Assembly (NCBI GenBank): GCA_016124195.1
Contig: WGOE01000012.1
Location: 161,134-225,133 of the forward strand
DNA length: 64,000 bases
Origin: a bacterium
GTDB taxonomy: Bacteria; Pseudomonadota; Alphaproteobacteria; Rhodobacterales; Rhodobacteraceae
Direction of reading: 5' to 3'
The number at the start of each line of letters is the position of its first letter. The stretch's first letter is position 1. The notes beneath the pieces were generated by a model that had not been told where the DNA came from, did no database searches, and was given only the letters and a program-made list of their open reading frames with translations. Of this stretch, positions 35,348-44,924 are shown piece after piece. The translations under genes were made by a program, and so were the position numbers.

Positions 35348-36781
35348 TCACGCGCCGAACCCCGGCAACCCGCTGCCGGGCAGAAAACATCCCGGCGCCG
35401 CCGCCTCGTACTGCAGGGCCGCACCGATCACGGCCGCATCACAGAAGGTCGGCCCGATGATCTGGATGCCGGTCGGCACGCCGTGCCGGTCGCGCCCCGA
35501 GGGCACCGAGACGACAGGGCAGTTGCTCAGCATGTTGAACGGATGGGTCAGCACCCAGCCATATTCGGCATCGACCTCGCGGCCCTCGACCATGAAGCCC
35601 TTGCCCACCGGGTCGTGATCGGCCGGAACCGCGCCGATCGACAGGGTCGGACAGACCAGCACGTCGAACCGCTCGAACAGGGCGCCGATGGTCTGATACA
35701 TCGCGTGCTGCACGTCCCAGGACCGCGCTACTTCATCTGGCGTGACCTTGGCCGACAGATCGGCCATGGCCAGGGCATAGGGGGTCAGAAGGTCGCGGTG
35801 CTGTGCCGCGGACCACAGGGGCTGACGGCCGAAGTGCATGGCGCAGTACCAGGCCATCGAGGCGCGGTCGACCTCGGCCGTCCAGCCGATGGCGACCTCT
35901 TCGACATGGGCGCCGGTGCCGGCAAAGGCCTCGATGGCGCGGGCGGTGTTGGCGCGGACATCGGCGCTGACCGGGATATAGCCCAGATCCATCGACCAGC
36001 CCACCCGCAGCGGGCGGGGCGCTGCGGTCAGGGGCAGGGTGATCCTGTCGCGCAGCGAGGAATGGTCGCGCGGATGCGGGCCAGAGATCAGGTTCTGCAT
36101 CAGCGCCGTGTCGCCCACCGTGCGGGTCAGCACGCCGCAGTGGTTGTAGGGGTCGAAATTGGCCGGCGCGCCATCGGGGTTGCGGCCATGCGGCGGCTTG
36201 TAGCCCACAAGACCGCAGGCACTGGCCGGGATGCGGATCGACCCGCCGATGTCGGTGCCCGTGGCCACCGGCGTCATTCCCGCCGCCAGCGCCGCCGCCG
36301 ACCCGCCCGAGGACCCGCCCGGCCCGAACTCGGGGTTGAACGGGTTGCGCGTGATGCCCCAAAGCCGCGACTTGCACACGCCCGACAGGCAGAACTCGGG
36401 CGTGGTGGTGCGGGCATGCAGGATGGCGCCCGCCGCCTGCATCCTTTCGATCGTGGGGTCGGACTGGCTGTCGACTTGGTCCTGAAACACCAGCGAGCCC
36501 TGTGTCGTGCGCTTGCCCGCGATGCGCTGGGCATCCTTGACGGCGATGGGCAGGCCTTCCAGCGGGCGCGGCGCGGCAGAGGACATATAGACCGCCTCGG
36601 CCGCCCGGGCCTGCACGCGCGCCTCGTCGAAATAGCAGTCGCCATAGGCGTTGATCACCGGATTGACCGCCTCGGTGCGCGCCAGAAGCGTGTCGAGATA
36701 TTCGACCGGCGACAGGTCCTTCCGGCGGAACAGGGTCAGAACCTCGGTCGCGGGCAGGTAGCAGATCTCGTCGGGGGTCAT
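35348..36781 (-). CDS. Amidase (amidase-signature family)
   Basis: A 477-residue amidase-signature enzyme that hydrolyses amide bonds. The Ser-cisSer-Lys triad is visible: K in LPIAVKDAQ, the cis-Ser in [16 protein letters not shown] and the nucleophile Ser in [11 protein letters not shown]. Start at 36781 ([13 protein letters not shown]) is by homology. The frame runs to 36862 without a better site. It is a single gene. The substrate is unknown; indole-acetamide-, nicotinamide- and aryl-amide-type enzymes all share these motifs. Confidence 0.9.
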   Translation of the reverse strand: MTPDEICYLPATEVLTLFRRKDLSPVEYLDTLLARTEAVNPVINAYGDCYFDEARVQARAAEAVYMSSAAPRPLEGLPIAVKDAQRIAGKRTTQGSLVFQDQVDSQSDPTIERMQAAGAILHARTTTPEFCLSGVCKSRLWGITRNPFNPEFGPGGSSGGSAAALAAGMTPVATGTDIGGSIRIPASACGLVGYKPPHGRNPDGAPANFDPYNHCGVLTRTVGDTALMQNLISGPHPRDHSSLRDRITLPLTAAPRPLRVGWSMDLGYIPVSADVRANTARAIEAFAGTGAHVEEVAIGWTAEVDRASMAWYCAMHFGRQPLWSAAQHRDLLTPYALAMADLSAKVTPDEVARSWDVQHAMYQTIGALFERFDVLVCPTLSIGAVPADHDPVGKGFMVEGREVDAEYGWVLTHPFNMLSNCPVVSVPSGRDRHGVPTGIQIIGPTFCDAAVIGAALQYEAAAPGCFLPGSGLPGFGA

Positions 36782-37112
36782 GCGGGCTCCATGGCGGATT
36801 GGCGGGATTTGGGCGGTCAGGCTAGCCGCCCGGACTGGCAGGCGCCTCGCCATCATGATCACGAAACGGAGGGGCAGGTCCAGCCCGGCCTTTCGCCTCG
36901 CCAGGGCGACTCTGGCCCTGATGGCGGAACCCGGGGCGCGCGCGGAACGAGGCGCCGGACCTTGCCGCCTTCTCGACCTATGGGTGAATTCTATAGGACG
37001 AATCGCCTCCCGGGTGTATCGTTTAGACTTTCAATGCGTTTCCTGACCGCTTTCGACCAATTCCGCGTTCCACAGTGATCCTCAGACTTTTCTTTTCAAC
37101 CGGAGGGCAATT
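36782..37112. other. Divergent intergenic region before unknown cluster
   Basis: 331 bases between the leftward amidase gene and the rightward 708-residue protein gene. An inverted repeat CCTAT-N11-ATAGG (36978-36998 region) and AT-richer DNA near 37015-37095 suggest the promoter of the rightward cluster. AGGG and GGAGG appear just before its ATG. No gene is seen. Confidence 0.5.
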
Positions 37113-39239
37113 ATGTCCGTTAAAGAAGTGCGTGCACTTTCCACGTCCGACCCTGCGAAATTCATGCTTGGTGCCGCCTCGGCGAACCGGCTGGCGGCGA
37201 TGACCGGCCTGCCGGCCGAAAAGCTGCGCGACCGCAGCCTGCAGGCGATTTCCGATGAGTTTCGCTTTCATATCGACCCGATGCTGCTGTTCTTCCGCAA
37301 GATCTGCGGCAAGGTCGTCAAGACCGACCCGGTCACCCATGTCGACCAGCCGGTGCCCTTTGCTACGGTGCAGGTCGAGGATACCGACTGTTCGTTTCTG
37401 GGCTTCTTTCCGGTCAACTCGCCGTGGAGCTGGCTCTTCCCCTTCCACTGTCACCGTGAGGTGATCGCTACGACCCGCACCGATGAATGCGGCAATTTCT
37501 GCGTCTGGGTCCCGCGTTTCGACATCGACTGGATCCTGCGCTTCCGGCGCGAGCGGCATTGCTATCCGATCATCTTTCAGCGTCCGACGCTCGGCGACAT
37601 CCTCAAGGGCATCGATCCGCAAGCGACCTTGCCCTTCCCGTGGAAGAAGCCCGATCCCGACCCGGGCCCGCTGGCCGTCCTGAACCGTGCCCGGCTGGCC
37701 TCGCAGATCGCGACCAGCTTTGGGCCCGGCGTCGCGGCAAGGCTGGACCGTCTGCAGACGACGGCCAAATTCGGCGCCATGATCGGCGAGGCCACGGCGG
37801 CGCTCGATGCCCCGGCGGACCTGAGCTTTCTGCAACCGCCGCTTGGGGCCGAATTGCAGCCGATGGCCAAACCTGCCGCCAAGGGGCGCGGCCCCGCGGT
37901 CGCGGCCACGCTGGCCGCGCGCCTTGGCGTCGAGGTCGAGGGCCTCAAGGGTCTTGACCTGCGCCACTATGCCGGCCCGTTCTGGCGCTGCTATGACGTC
38001 TTCGTGCCGGAATGGGTGCCGATCCTCGATGTGCCCGACATCACCTTCCGGGTCTTGCAGGATACCAATGGCGATGGGGTCGAGGAGCAGATCTACGGTG
38101 AAAGCTATTTCGTGGTGCGTTGGGATGACACATCCTCGGCCCCGGTCACGCTGCATGCCGGGCCGAACGCCCTGTCGTCAAACCTGTGCGGCCAGCCGCT
38201 GATCCCCTGCGGCAATGTGCCGGCGATCGTGATGGCCGGGCGGCTGCCGGTGACGGGCGATCCCTTGGTCTATGACGGCACGCTGGGCGATGCCAGCGCC
38301 GGCTACGCAAGGCGCACCAATCGGCCGCATCCTTCGGGTGCCTTCTCCGAAGCGCTGCCCCTGCCGGAAGGTCAGGCGCCGCTGGCCGGCGTCCTGTCGC
38401 TGTTCGGCTGCAACAAGACCGACCCCAAGGCAACGCATTACCGGCTGGTCTATCGGTTCAGCTCGAACGCCGGCGCCAGTTTCACCACGGCGACCCCCTT
38501 CCTCAACATGCCCCATTCGCTGTTCCGGCTGAACGGCGTGGGGGTGGGCGAGTGGCATTCGGCGGTGCCGGATTCGATGGGCTGGTATCCGATCGCCCTG
38601 CCGCCCGGACCCAATCCCTGGCTGCCGCAGGACCTGTTGATCGACTGGCCAAGCCAGAGCCTGGCCAGCGGCCTTTACGGGGTCACGCTGCAACTTGGCA
38701 CGGGCGGGGCCAATGTCACCTCCAGTTCGGCCGAGGTGGCCTTTGTGGTCGACAACACCGCCCCCACCGGCCCGATGACGGTCGAGGTCGGGCCTTCGGC
38801 GGCCGGTCCCTTCACGCCGATCGACGACATCTGTCCCGTGGTGCGGCGCGGCGTGATCCCGCAGGACCGCTACTTCCGGGTGACGCTGCATGCCGCGGCC
38901 CGGCATCTGCGCTCGACCCAGCTTTGGGCCAGCGGCTGCGGCGGAGGCGCCTTTACCTTCGTCAGCGGAGTGGGGGGGCATCAGGCCGTGCCCGGCAGCA
39001 CGCTCTATCAGCACTGGCACGACAGCGTGACCGACAACGACCAGGTGCTGCAGGTGATCTATCAGCTTGCGGCCGGCACGCTGGAAGGCACCTATTCCTT
39101 CGGTGCCATCGTCAGCGGGCGCGCCTTCAGCCCGAACGACGGTGCGGGCTATACGGCGGTGCCGCCCTGGGCCTATGATCCGGATCTGGTCCACATCTAT
39201 CCCAGCGTGGCCTTCTCCGTGTTCAACGCGGCCCCGTGA
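37113..39239 (+). CDS. Large protein of unknown function
   Basis: A 708-residue soluble protein I do not recognise. No signal peptide or membrane segment is visible. An N-terminal part (residues ~50-150) contains a Cys/Trp/His-rich stretch (DTDCSFLGFFP, FPFHCHREVIATT, TDECGNFCVWVPRF) with the look of a carboxypeptidase-like beta-sandwich. Later parts (GVYGVTLQL-like strands, VAFVVDNTAPTGPM) look like Ig-like beta domains. GGAGG precedes the ATG. It overlaps a DUF1360 membrane gene (GTGA), so the two work together. Candidate roles are structural or particle-associated, but nothing proves this. Confidence 0.7.
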   Translation: MSVKEVRALSTSDPAKFMLGAASANRLAAMTGLPAEKLRDRSLQAISDEFRFHIDPMLLFFRKICGKVVKTDPVTHVDQPVPFATVQVEDTDCSFLGFFPVNSPWSWLFPFHCHREVIATTRTDECGNFCVWVPRFDIDWILRFRRERHCYPIIFQRPTLGDILKGIDPQATLPFPWKKPDPDPGPLAVLNRARLASQIATSFGPGVAARLDRLQTTAKFGAMIGEATAALDAPADLSFLQPPLGAELQPMAKPAAKGRGPAVAATLAARLGVEVEGLKGLDLRHYAGPFWRCYDVFVPEWVPILDVPDITFRVLQDTNGDGVEEQIYGESYFVVRWDDTSSAPVTLHAGPNALSSNLCGQPLIPCGNVPAIVMAGRLPVTGDPLVYDGTLGDASAGYARRTNRPHPSGAFSEALPLPEGQAPLAGVLSLFGCNKTDPKATHYRLVYRFSSNAGASFTTATPFLNMPHSLFRLNGVGVGEWHSAVPDSMGWYPIALPPGPNPWLPQDLLIDWPSQSLASGLYGVTLQLGTGGANVTSSSAEVAFVVDNTAPTGPMTVEVGPSAAGPFTPIDDICPVVRRGVIPQDRYFRVTLHAAARHLRSTQLWASGCGGGAFTFVSGVGGHQAVPGSTLYQHWHDSVTDNDQVLQVIYQLAAGTLEGTYSFGAIVSGRAFSPNDGAGYTAVPPWAYDPDLVHIYPSVAFSVFNAAP

Positions 39240-39598
39240 GCGGCGGGTTCGCCCTTTTGGTGGCGGTGCTTGCCACATGGCGGCTCTGCCACCTGATCGC
39301 CCATGAAGACGGGCCGTTCGGTGCCATCGCAAGGTTGCGCCGGGCGGCCGGGGCAGGGGAGTTGGGCCACCTGATGGACTGCCCCTATTGCCTGAGCCTG
39401 TGGATCGCGGCCCCGGTCGCGGCCCTTCTGGCCGGGGGCTGGCGGGATGGCATCCTGCTCTGGCTGGCGATTTCGGGCGGAAGCTGTCTGGTCGAACAAC
39501 TGTCCGTCCGCCTGACCCGAGCCACCGGGGCCGATGTCATCGACCTGCCCCCCGCGCCCCCCCTGTCACCGGCAGGGGCGGCAGACCAAGGATCATGA
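39236..39598 (+). CDS. DUF1360 family membrane protein
   Basis: A 120-residue small membrane protein of the DUF1360 family: GGFALLVAVLATWRLCHLIAHEDGPF, then LGHLMDCPYCLSLWIAAPVAALL with a CPYC pair. The start is GTG at 39236, overlapping the previous stop as GTGA. The family has no established function. The C-terminus is Pro/Ala-rich. Confidence 0.8.
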   Translation: MSGGFALLVAVLATWRLCHLIAHEDGPFGAIARLRRAAGAGELGHLMDCPYCLSLWIAAPVAALLAGGWRDGILLWLAISGGSCLVEQLSVRLTRATGADVIDLPPAPPLSPAGAADQGS

Positions 39599-39611
39599 AG
39601 AGAAAAAGCCC

Positions 39612-39860
39612 ATGTCCTGTTGTTCCGATCGCCGCGATGCGCTGAGGCTGCCTGCGGTCCTGCGCGCGGCTCCGGTCGTCCGGCCCATCCCGGCTGTCGG
39701 CGCCGAGGTCTGGCTTGCCTATACCGGCCGCGCCGATCTGGCTCTGCGCGGCCCGGAGAGCGGGCGTATCTACCATGTGGGCCCGGCCGCGCGCCAAGTT
39801 GCGGCCGATATCCGCGATGTCGAAGCCTTGCTGCGCACCGGGCAGTTCGGGATGGCCTGA
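39612..39860 (+). CDS. Small protein of unknown function
   Basis: An 82-residue protein opening with MSCCSDRRDALRLP. A hydrophobic-polar pattern in the second half (VGAEVWLAYTGRADLALRGPESGRIYHVG) looks like a small beta-barrel or SH3-like fold. It lies 13 bases past the DUF1360 stop, so it is the third gene of this unknown operon. No family was recognised. Confidence 0.65.
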   Translation: MSCCSDRRDALRLPAVLRAAPVVRPIPAVGAEVWLAYTGRADLALRGPESGRIYHVGPAARQVAADIRDVEALLRTGQFGMA

Positions 39861-39883
39861 CCCCGCCCGGTCATACCGCCACC

Positions 39884-40393
39884 TCAGGCTTTCAGCGTTG
39901 CCTCCCACCACGCGGCGGCGGCACGCAGCAGGTCTTGAAACGCCAGCATCGTGCCATCAGGCTGCACCAGCATCAGCCGCGGCACGGTGCCAGAGTTGTA
40001 AAGGCTGACCATCAGGTCGCCGACCGGCAGGCGGGCAAAATCGTCCGGGCCCAACTGAGCCGCCACGACCTGCAAGCGGGGCGAGGCCGCGCCGCAAGTC
40101 ATCAGGTCCATCAGCGCCGCCACCGCGGGATCGCCGTCCCGCAAGGCAGCCCGGAAGGACAGGATGTCCTGCGCATGGGCCAGATCTGGAACCGGCAGGC
40201 CCGAGCGCCGCGCATAGACCTGATCCGACAGCCGGTCGATCATCGCCACGGCCTGAAGGGCATGACGCGCCGACAAGGGTGCGCGCTGGCTGAGGCCGAC
40301 CGCCTCATCCAGCGCAACCAGCAAGGCTGACGGACCGGACGGCCCGCCCTCTGCCATGTCGCCTTCGGGCGCAAGGCGCGCCAAGTCGCCCAT
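39884..40393 (-). CDS. Hypothetical protein coupled to dienelactone hydrolase
   Basis: A 169-residue mostly helical protein of unknown family, with no signal peptide or membrane span. Its ATG shares one base with the TGA stop of the upstream dienelactone-hydrolase gene (TGATG), which supports the start and implies coupled translation. No motif was recognised. Confidence 0.65.
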   Translation of the reverse strand: MGDLARLAPEGDMAEGGPSGPSALLVALDEAVGLSQRAPLSARHALQAVAMIDRLSDQVYARRSGLPVPDLAHAQDILSFRAALRDGDPAVAALMDLMTCGAASPRLQVVAAQLGPDDFARLPVGDLMVSLYNSGTVPRLMLVQPDGTMLAFQDLLRAAAAWWEATLKA

Positions 40394-41067
40394 CAGGCCA
40401 GATGACGCGCGAAGAACTCCGCCGTCCGGGCAAAGGCCAGCGTGGCCGCGACCGCATCGAAAGTGGGGGCGCGCTCGTTGTTGAAGAAGCCGTGGTCGGC
40501 GTCATAGATGTAGACCGGTACCTGCGGGTAGCGTGCGCGCAGCTGTTCGACCTGCTCCAGCGGGATCGCGGCGTCGCGGTCGCCGTAGTGCATTTCCAGC
40601 GGGATCGTCGGGGCGAGGTCGATGTAATAGGGCAAGCCGCCGCCATAATAGCCCGATGCTGCCGACAGGCCGAGGCCGGCATGGGCCGCCCGCCAGGTCA
40701 TCATGCCGCCAAAGCAATAGCCGGTGATGCCGACCTTGCCGGCCTTCGACGCCTCGGCCACGGCGGCCTTGACGTCCAGCAGCGCCTCTTCGACCTTGAA
40801 CTTGCTGACGAACTCCATCGCCTTACCGAAATTCTCGGGCGTATAGTCGTCGGTCACAAAGCCGGGCATGGCGCGGTCCTGCACGGCCGGGGCAATCGCC
40901 AGATAGCCAAGCGCCGCAAAACGGTCGGCGGCGCTGCGGATGTTGTGGTTGATGCCAAAGATCTCTTGCACCACCACGACGCCCCCGCGCGGCTTGCCCT
41001 CTGGCACCGCGCGGTAGGCACGCAGCTTGACGTGGTCGTCGGTCGTCAACGTGATGAACTCGCCCAT
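40393..41067 (-). CDS. Dienelactone hydrolase family protein
   Basis: A 224-residue alpha/beta-hydrolase of the dienelactone-hydrolase family. The Cys nucleophile is in GITGYCFGGMMTW, the acid is likely in YGDRDAAIP and the His in YDADHGFFNNE. Start at 41067 (MGEFITLTTDD) has GAGAGGG upstream; the frame before it is not homologous. No aromatic-degradation genes are near, so the substrate is not clear. It is a two-gene unit with the protein downstream. Confidence 0.9.
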   Translation of the reverse strand: MGEFITLTTDDHVKLRAYRAVPEGKPRGGVVVVQEIFGINHNIRSAADRFAALGYLAIAPAVQDRAMPGFVTDDYTPENFGKAMEFVSKFKVEEALLDVKAAVAEASKAGKVGITGYCFGGMMTWRAAHAGLGLSAASGYYGGGLPYYIDLAPTIPLEMHYGDRDAAIPLEQVEQLRARYPQVPVYIYDADHGFFNNERAPTFDAVAATLAFARTAEFFARHLA

Positions 41068-41207
41068 GATCCCTCTCTTCCGGTTCTCGTCGAAACTAGC
41101 GGAGCTGACCGATTTTTCCAGACCCGCGCGACCTGACAGCGCTGAAAGTTTGGTGATTTCCACCATCGGCCCCGAGAATTAGACATAGGGGCCGGTGCGG
41201 GCGGCGC

Positions 41208-41900
41208 TCAGGTGCGGCCGGGCGCGCCGTAATAGGTCAGGAACATGTCGATCGCACTGCGGATCGTCTTGTCGATTTCCGCCGGAGCGGGCGGCTCGGG
41301 CATATGCGCAAAGAGGCGGCGTCGGAACAGGCCCGCCATGCAAAGTTCGAAGAACTGCGAGGCCGCAAGTGGCACATCCGCGATGATCAGCGTGCCGGCC
41401 GCGACATGGGTCTCCAGAAAGCTGCCAAGGAACCGTGTGCCCCGGGTCGAGCCACGTTCATAAAAGCGCGCGCCAAGTTCGGGCATGCGCTCTGCGACCC
41501 CGATCATCACGCGATGCGCGCGGATCACCGGGTCCGAGCACAGCTTCTGCGCCAGCACGCTGGCATAGCTGAACAGCCGTTCGCGCAGCGGGCCCGGCTT
41601 TTCCAGTTCGGCGCCAAGGGCAAGAAACAGGCGCTCGCGGGTTTCCTCCATCAGCGCCTCGAACAGGTCTTCCTTACCGGCGAAATAGACATAGATGGTG
41701 CCCTTGGACACGCCGGCCTCACGCGCGATGTCGTTCACGCTGGCCGCATCATAGCCCATCCGGCTGATCACCCGGCCCGCGCCGGCGAGGATCTGCGCCC
41801 GCTTGGCGGGGTCCTCGCCCATCGCATGGCGTTGCGGGCAGGACAGCGCTTGAGACGGTTCTTGAGACGGCGCTGAAAGGGTCGGCTCGCCTGTGTTCAT
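41208..41900 (-). CDS. TetR family regulator of the EmrAB-like operon
   Basis: A 230-residue TetR-type repressor. The DNA-binding HTH is ASVNDIAREAGVSKGTIYVYFAGKEDLF (residues ~52-79), followed by a helical ligand domain (TetR_C type). It is divergent from emrA-like and emrB-like genes, with two CGGTTCGG palindromes between, so it very likely represses them and itself. The inducer is unknown. Confidence 0.9.
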   Translation of the reverse strand: MNTGEPTLSAPSQEPSQALSCPQRHAMGEDPAKRAQILAGAGRVISRMGYDAASVNDIAREAGVSKGTIYVYFAGKEDLFEALMEETRERLFLALGAELEKPGPLRERLFSYASVLAQKLCSDPVIRAHRVMIGVAERMPELGARFYERGSTRGTRFLGSFLETHVAAGTLIIADVPLAASQFFELCMAGLFRRRLFAHMPEPPAPAEIDKTIRSAIDMFLTYYGAPGRT

Positions 41901-41928
41901 TGCTGCGGCACCTCTTGTGCAGATTTAT

Positions 41929-41944
41929 CGAACCGATCGGTTCG
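41929..41944. promoter_or_regulatory. Operator palindrome 1 (TetR-EmrA region)
   Basis: CGAACCGATCGGTTCG is a perfect 16-base palindrome 28 bases upstream of the tetR start. It is the most likely autoregulatory site. Confidence 0.75.
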
Positions 41945-41986
41945 GTGGCTCTTGATCTGCCCTTTGCATCGCGCTATGTCAAGTCA

Positions 41987-42004
41987 CCGAACCGAACGGT
42001 TCGG
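41987..42004. promoter_or_regulatory. Operator palindrome 2 (TetR-EmrA region)
   Basis: CCGAACCG-AA-CGGTTCGG, with the same arms as palindrome 1 at 41929-41944, lies 24 bases before the emrA-like start and would block that promoter. Confidence 0.75.
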
Positions 42005-42027
42005 TAAAAATCCGAGGAAAGCCTGCG

Positions 42028-43236
42028 ATGGAACAAGCCACCAAATCCGCCGATCACGCCGAACTGTCCCGTCAGGCAGAGGTCAAGCCCTTCCCGGCGC
42101 GGCCCGAGGCCGAGGCCGCCCCGACGCCCAAGACACCGGTGCAGGCTGCTCCGGCCGCAGCCGCGCCAGCGCAATCCGCACCGGCCAAGTCGGGCGGACG
42201 GCGCAGGCTGCTTCTGGCCGCCGTTGCGCTGGTGGCTTTGGGTTTTGCCGGCAATGCGGGGTACAATTACTGGACCGTCGGCCGCTTCATGGTGCGCACC
42301 GATGACGCTTATCTGAAGGCCGACATCACGGCGATCGCACCCAAGGTTCAGGGCTATGTCCGCCAGATCGCCGTGGTGGAAAACCAGAAGGTCAAGGCCG
42401 GCGATCTGTTGATGCAGCTGGATGACGGCGATTATCAGAACGCGCTGCGCGCCGCGCAAAGCAAGGTCTCGACCCAGGGTGTCACGATCAAGCGGATCGA
42501 GGCTCAGGTCGATGCCGCCCGGTCCAGCGTGGCCGAGGCGCAGGCGCAGAAAGTCTCGGACGAGGCGGCGCTGCGCAATGCGCAGACCAAGGCGGACCGT
42601 CTGAAGGCGCTGGCCCAGACTTCGGCCGCCACGCAATCGGCGGTGGATGACGCGGTCGCAGCCCTGGATCAGGCGCAGGCCGCCGTGACCGGCGCTTCGG
42701 CGGCCATCGCCGCGGCCGAGGCCAATGTGGCCGTCCTTCAGGCCGAACAGGCCGAGGCGACCAGCCAGCTCGACAGCCTGCGTCTGGACGTGGATCAGGC
42801 GCAGCGCAACCTCGACCGGACCGTGCTGCGCGCGCCCGTCGATGGCACCGTGGCCAACCTTGCCGTGCGCGAGGGTGACCTCGTCTCGGCCGGGCAAAAG
42901 ATCGCCGCGGTCGTGCCCCTGGATGCGATCTATGTCGAGGCGAATTTCAAGGAAACCCAGCTGCCGGGCATCGCGCCGGGCGCCACGGTCGCCGTGACCA
43001 TCGACGCGCTCCCGGGCCAGACCTTCACCGGCACCGTGGCCTCGGTGGCGCCCGCTACGGGGGCGGAGTTCTCGCTTCTGCCGGCGCAGAATGCCACCGG
43101 CAACTTCACAAAGGTCGTCCAGCGCGTGCCCGTCCGCATCAGCCTGCCCGAAGCGGTGCGCACCTCCGGCCGGCTGCGGTCCGGTCTGAGTGCCGTGGTC
43201 GATGTGGACAGCCGCACCAGCCCCGGCGGCAACTGA
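42028..43236 (+). CDS. HlyD/EmrA family membrane fusion protein
   Basis: A 402-residue periplasmic adaptor. A cytoplasmic Ala/Pro-rich start is followed by one membrane anchor (RRLLLAAVALVALGFAGNAG, residues ~55-75), then lipoyl halves (FMVRTDDAYLKADITAIAPK, VVENQKVKAGDLL) around a long coiled coil (~115-250), and RAPVDGTVANLAVREGD. It links the inner-membrane EmrB-like pump encoded next to a TolC-type channel. GAGGA precedes the ATG. Confidence 0.92.
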   Translation: MEQATKSADHAELSRQAEVKPFPARPEAEAAPTPKTPVQAAPAAAAPAQSAPAKSGGRRRLLLAAVALVALGFAGNAGYNYWTVGRFMVRTDDAYLKADITAIAPKVQGYVRQIAVVENQKVKAGDLLMQLDDGDYQNALRAAQSKVSTQGVTIKRIEAQVDAARSSVAEAQAQKVSDEAALRNAQTKADRLKALAQTSAATQSAVDDAVAALDQAQAAVTGASAAIAAAEANVAVLQAEQAEATSQLDSLRLDVDQAQRNLDRTVLRAPVDGTVANLAVREGDLVSAGQKIAAVVPLDAIYVEANFKETQLPGIAPGATVAVTIDALPGQTFTGTVASVAPATGAEFSLLPAQNATGNFTKVVQRVPVRISLPEAVRTSGRLRSGLSAVVDVDSRTSPGGN

Positions 43237-43238
43237 TC

Positions 43239-44786
43239 ATGGCGCCCGAAGGCTCGCTGACCCCGCGCCGCATCTTCGCCTTTCTGGCGATGGTGTTCGG
43301 GATGTTCATGGCCATCCTCGACATCCAGATCGTCTCGGCCTCGCTGGCCGAGATCCAGGCCGGGCTCAGCGCCAGCTCGGACGAGGTGGCCTGGGTGCAG
43401 ACCGCCTACCTCATCGCCGAAGTCATCATGATCCCGCTGTCGGGCATTCTGGGCCGCATCCTGTCGACCCGGGTGCTGTTTGCCGGTTCCGCCCTGGGCT
43501 TCACGGCGGCGAGTTTCCTGTGTTCGACCGCCACCAGCATCGACCAGATGATGATCTACCGCGCCTTGCAGGGGTTCATCGGGGGCGGCATGATCCCTTC
43601 GGTCTTTGCCGCGGCCTTCACGATCTTCCCGCGGTCAAAGCAGCCCATCGTCTCGCCGATGATCGGGCTGGTGGCCACGCTGGCGCCGACCATCGGGCCA
43701 ACCATCGGCGGCTATCTGTCCAACGCCTTTTCCTGGCATTGGCTGTTTCTGGTCAATGTGCCGCCGGGTATTCTGGTGGCGCTGGCGGCGTGGAACCTGA
43801 TCGACTTTGACAAGCCCGAACCCGAGCTGATGAAGCGATTCGACTGGTGGGGGCTTTTGGGCCTCGCAACCTTCCTCGGCCCGCTGGAATATGTGCTGGA
43901 AGAGGGGCCGGGCCATGACTGGCTGTCCGATGACGCCGTCTTCTACATGGCGATCCTGTGCGTGTCGGGTTGCGTGCTGTTCTTCTGGCGCGCCTTTCGG
44001 GCCAGCCTGCCGGTCGTCGATTTCAGCGCCTTTCGCAACGTGAACTTCGCGGTGGGTTGCGTGTTCTCTTTCGTGCTGGGCATCGGGCTTTACGGGCTGA
44101 CCTATCTTTACCCGGTCTATCTGGCCAGCATCCGTGGCTATGACAGCCTGATGATCGGCGAGACGATGTTCGTCTCGGGTCTGGCCATGTTCTGCACGGC
44201 GCCCGTGTCGGGGATGCTGTCGTCCAAGATCGACCCGCGCATCATGCTGGTGATCGGGTTCCTCGGCTTTGGCACCTCGACCTGGATGCTGACCTCGATG
44301 ACCGACCAGTGGGATTTCTGGGAGCTTCTGGTGCCGCAGATCCTGCGCGGCATGTCGCTGATGCTCTGCATGGTGCCGATCAACAACCTGGCGCTTGGCA
44401 CGCTGGAGCCGGCCCGGCTCAAGGGGGCATCGGGGCTATACAACCTGATGCGCAACTTTGGCGGAGCGGTCGGGCTGGCCCTGATCAACACCACCCTGAC
44501 CCAGCGCGGCACGCTGCATTACGAAAGGCTGGCCGACCAGATCAACTGGGCCAGCGCGCAGGCCACGGCGCAGCTTTCGGCGATGCAGCAGGCGCTGACC
44601 CTGCGCGGCATCGCCGATGCGCGGGCCGGGGCGCTGCAGCAGATGGCGGGAATCGTGCACAAGCAGGCCACCGTCCTGTCCTTCATCGACGTGTTCCAGC
44701 TGCTGACAGCACTTTTCGTGACGCTGTCGCTCTTGGCGATGGCGATGCGCAAACCGGCGGCCCGCGGCGCCGGCGGCGGGCACTGA
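43239..44786 (+). CDS. DHA2 family efflux permease (EmrB-like)
   Basis: A 515-residue inner-membrane transporter of the drug:H+ antiporter-2 family, with 14 predicted hydrophobic segments. Typical blocks are MAILDIQIVSASLAEIQ, VAWVQTAYLIAEVIMIPLSG and LVATLAPTIGPTIGGYLS (motif C). It begins two bases after the adaptor stop. With the adaptor and an outer-membrane channel it would expel hydrophobic toxic compounds; the substrate range is not predictable. It is under the upstream TetR-type repressor. Confidence 0.94.
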   Translation: MAPEGSLTPRRIFAFLAMVFGMFMAILDIQIVSASLAEIQAGLSASSDEVAWVQTAYLIAEVIMIPLSGILGRILSTRVLFAGSALGFTAASFLCSTATSIDQMMIYRALQGFIGGGMIPSVFAAAFTIFPRSKQPIVSPMIGLVATLAPTIGPTIGGYLSNAFSWHWLFLVNVPPGILVALAAWNLIDFDKPEPELMKRFDWWGLLGLATFLGPLEYVLEEGPGHDWLSDDAVFYMAILCVSGCVLFFWRAFRASLPVVDFSAFRNVNFAVGCVFSFVLGIGLYGLTYLYPVYLASIRGYDSLMIGETMFVSGLAMFCTAPVSGMLSSKIDPRIMLVIGFLGFGTSTWMLTSMTDQWDFWELLVPQILRGMSLMLCMVPINNLALGTLEPARLKGASGLYNLMRNFGGAVGLALINTTLTQRGTLHYERLADQINWASAQATAQLSAMQQALTLRGIADARAGALQQMAGIVHKQATVLSFIDVFQLLTALFVTLSLLAMAMRKPAARGAGGGH

Positions 44787-44924
44787 GGCGGCCATTCCCG
44801 GCCCGCCACGTGGCCGGGCCCGGCCTGCGGCGCACCTTCACCCGCGCTGCAGCTAGTGGCTTGACGCGGAGCCTTTCTTGCTGGTTCTCTGTGCGCGCTT
44901 GGACGTTGCGCACGGAGATGGAAC

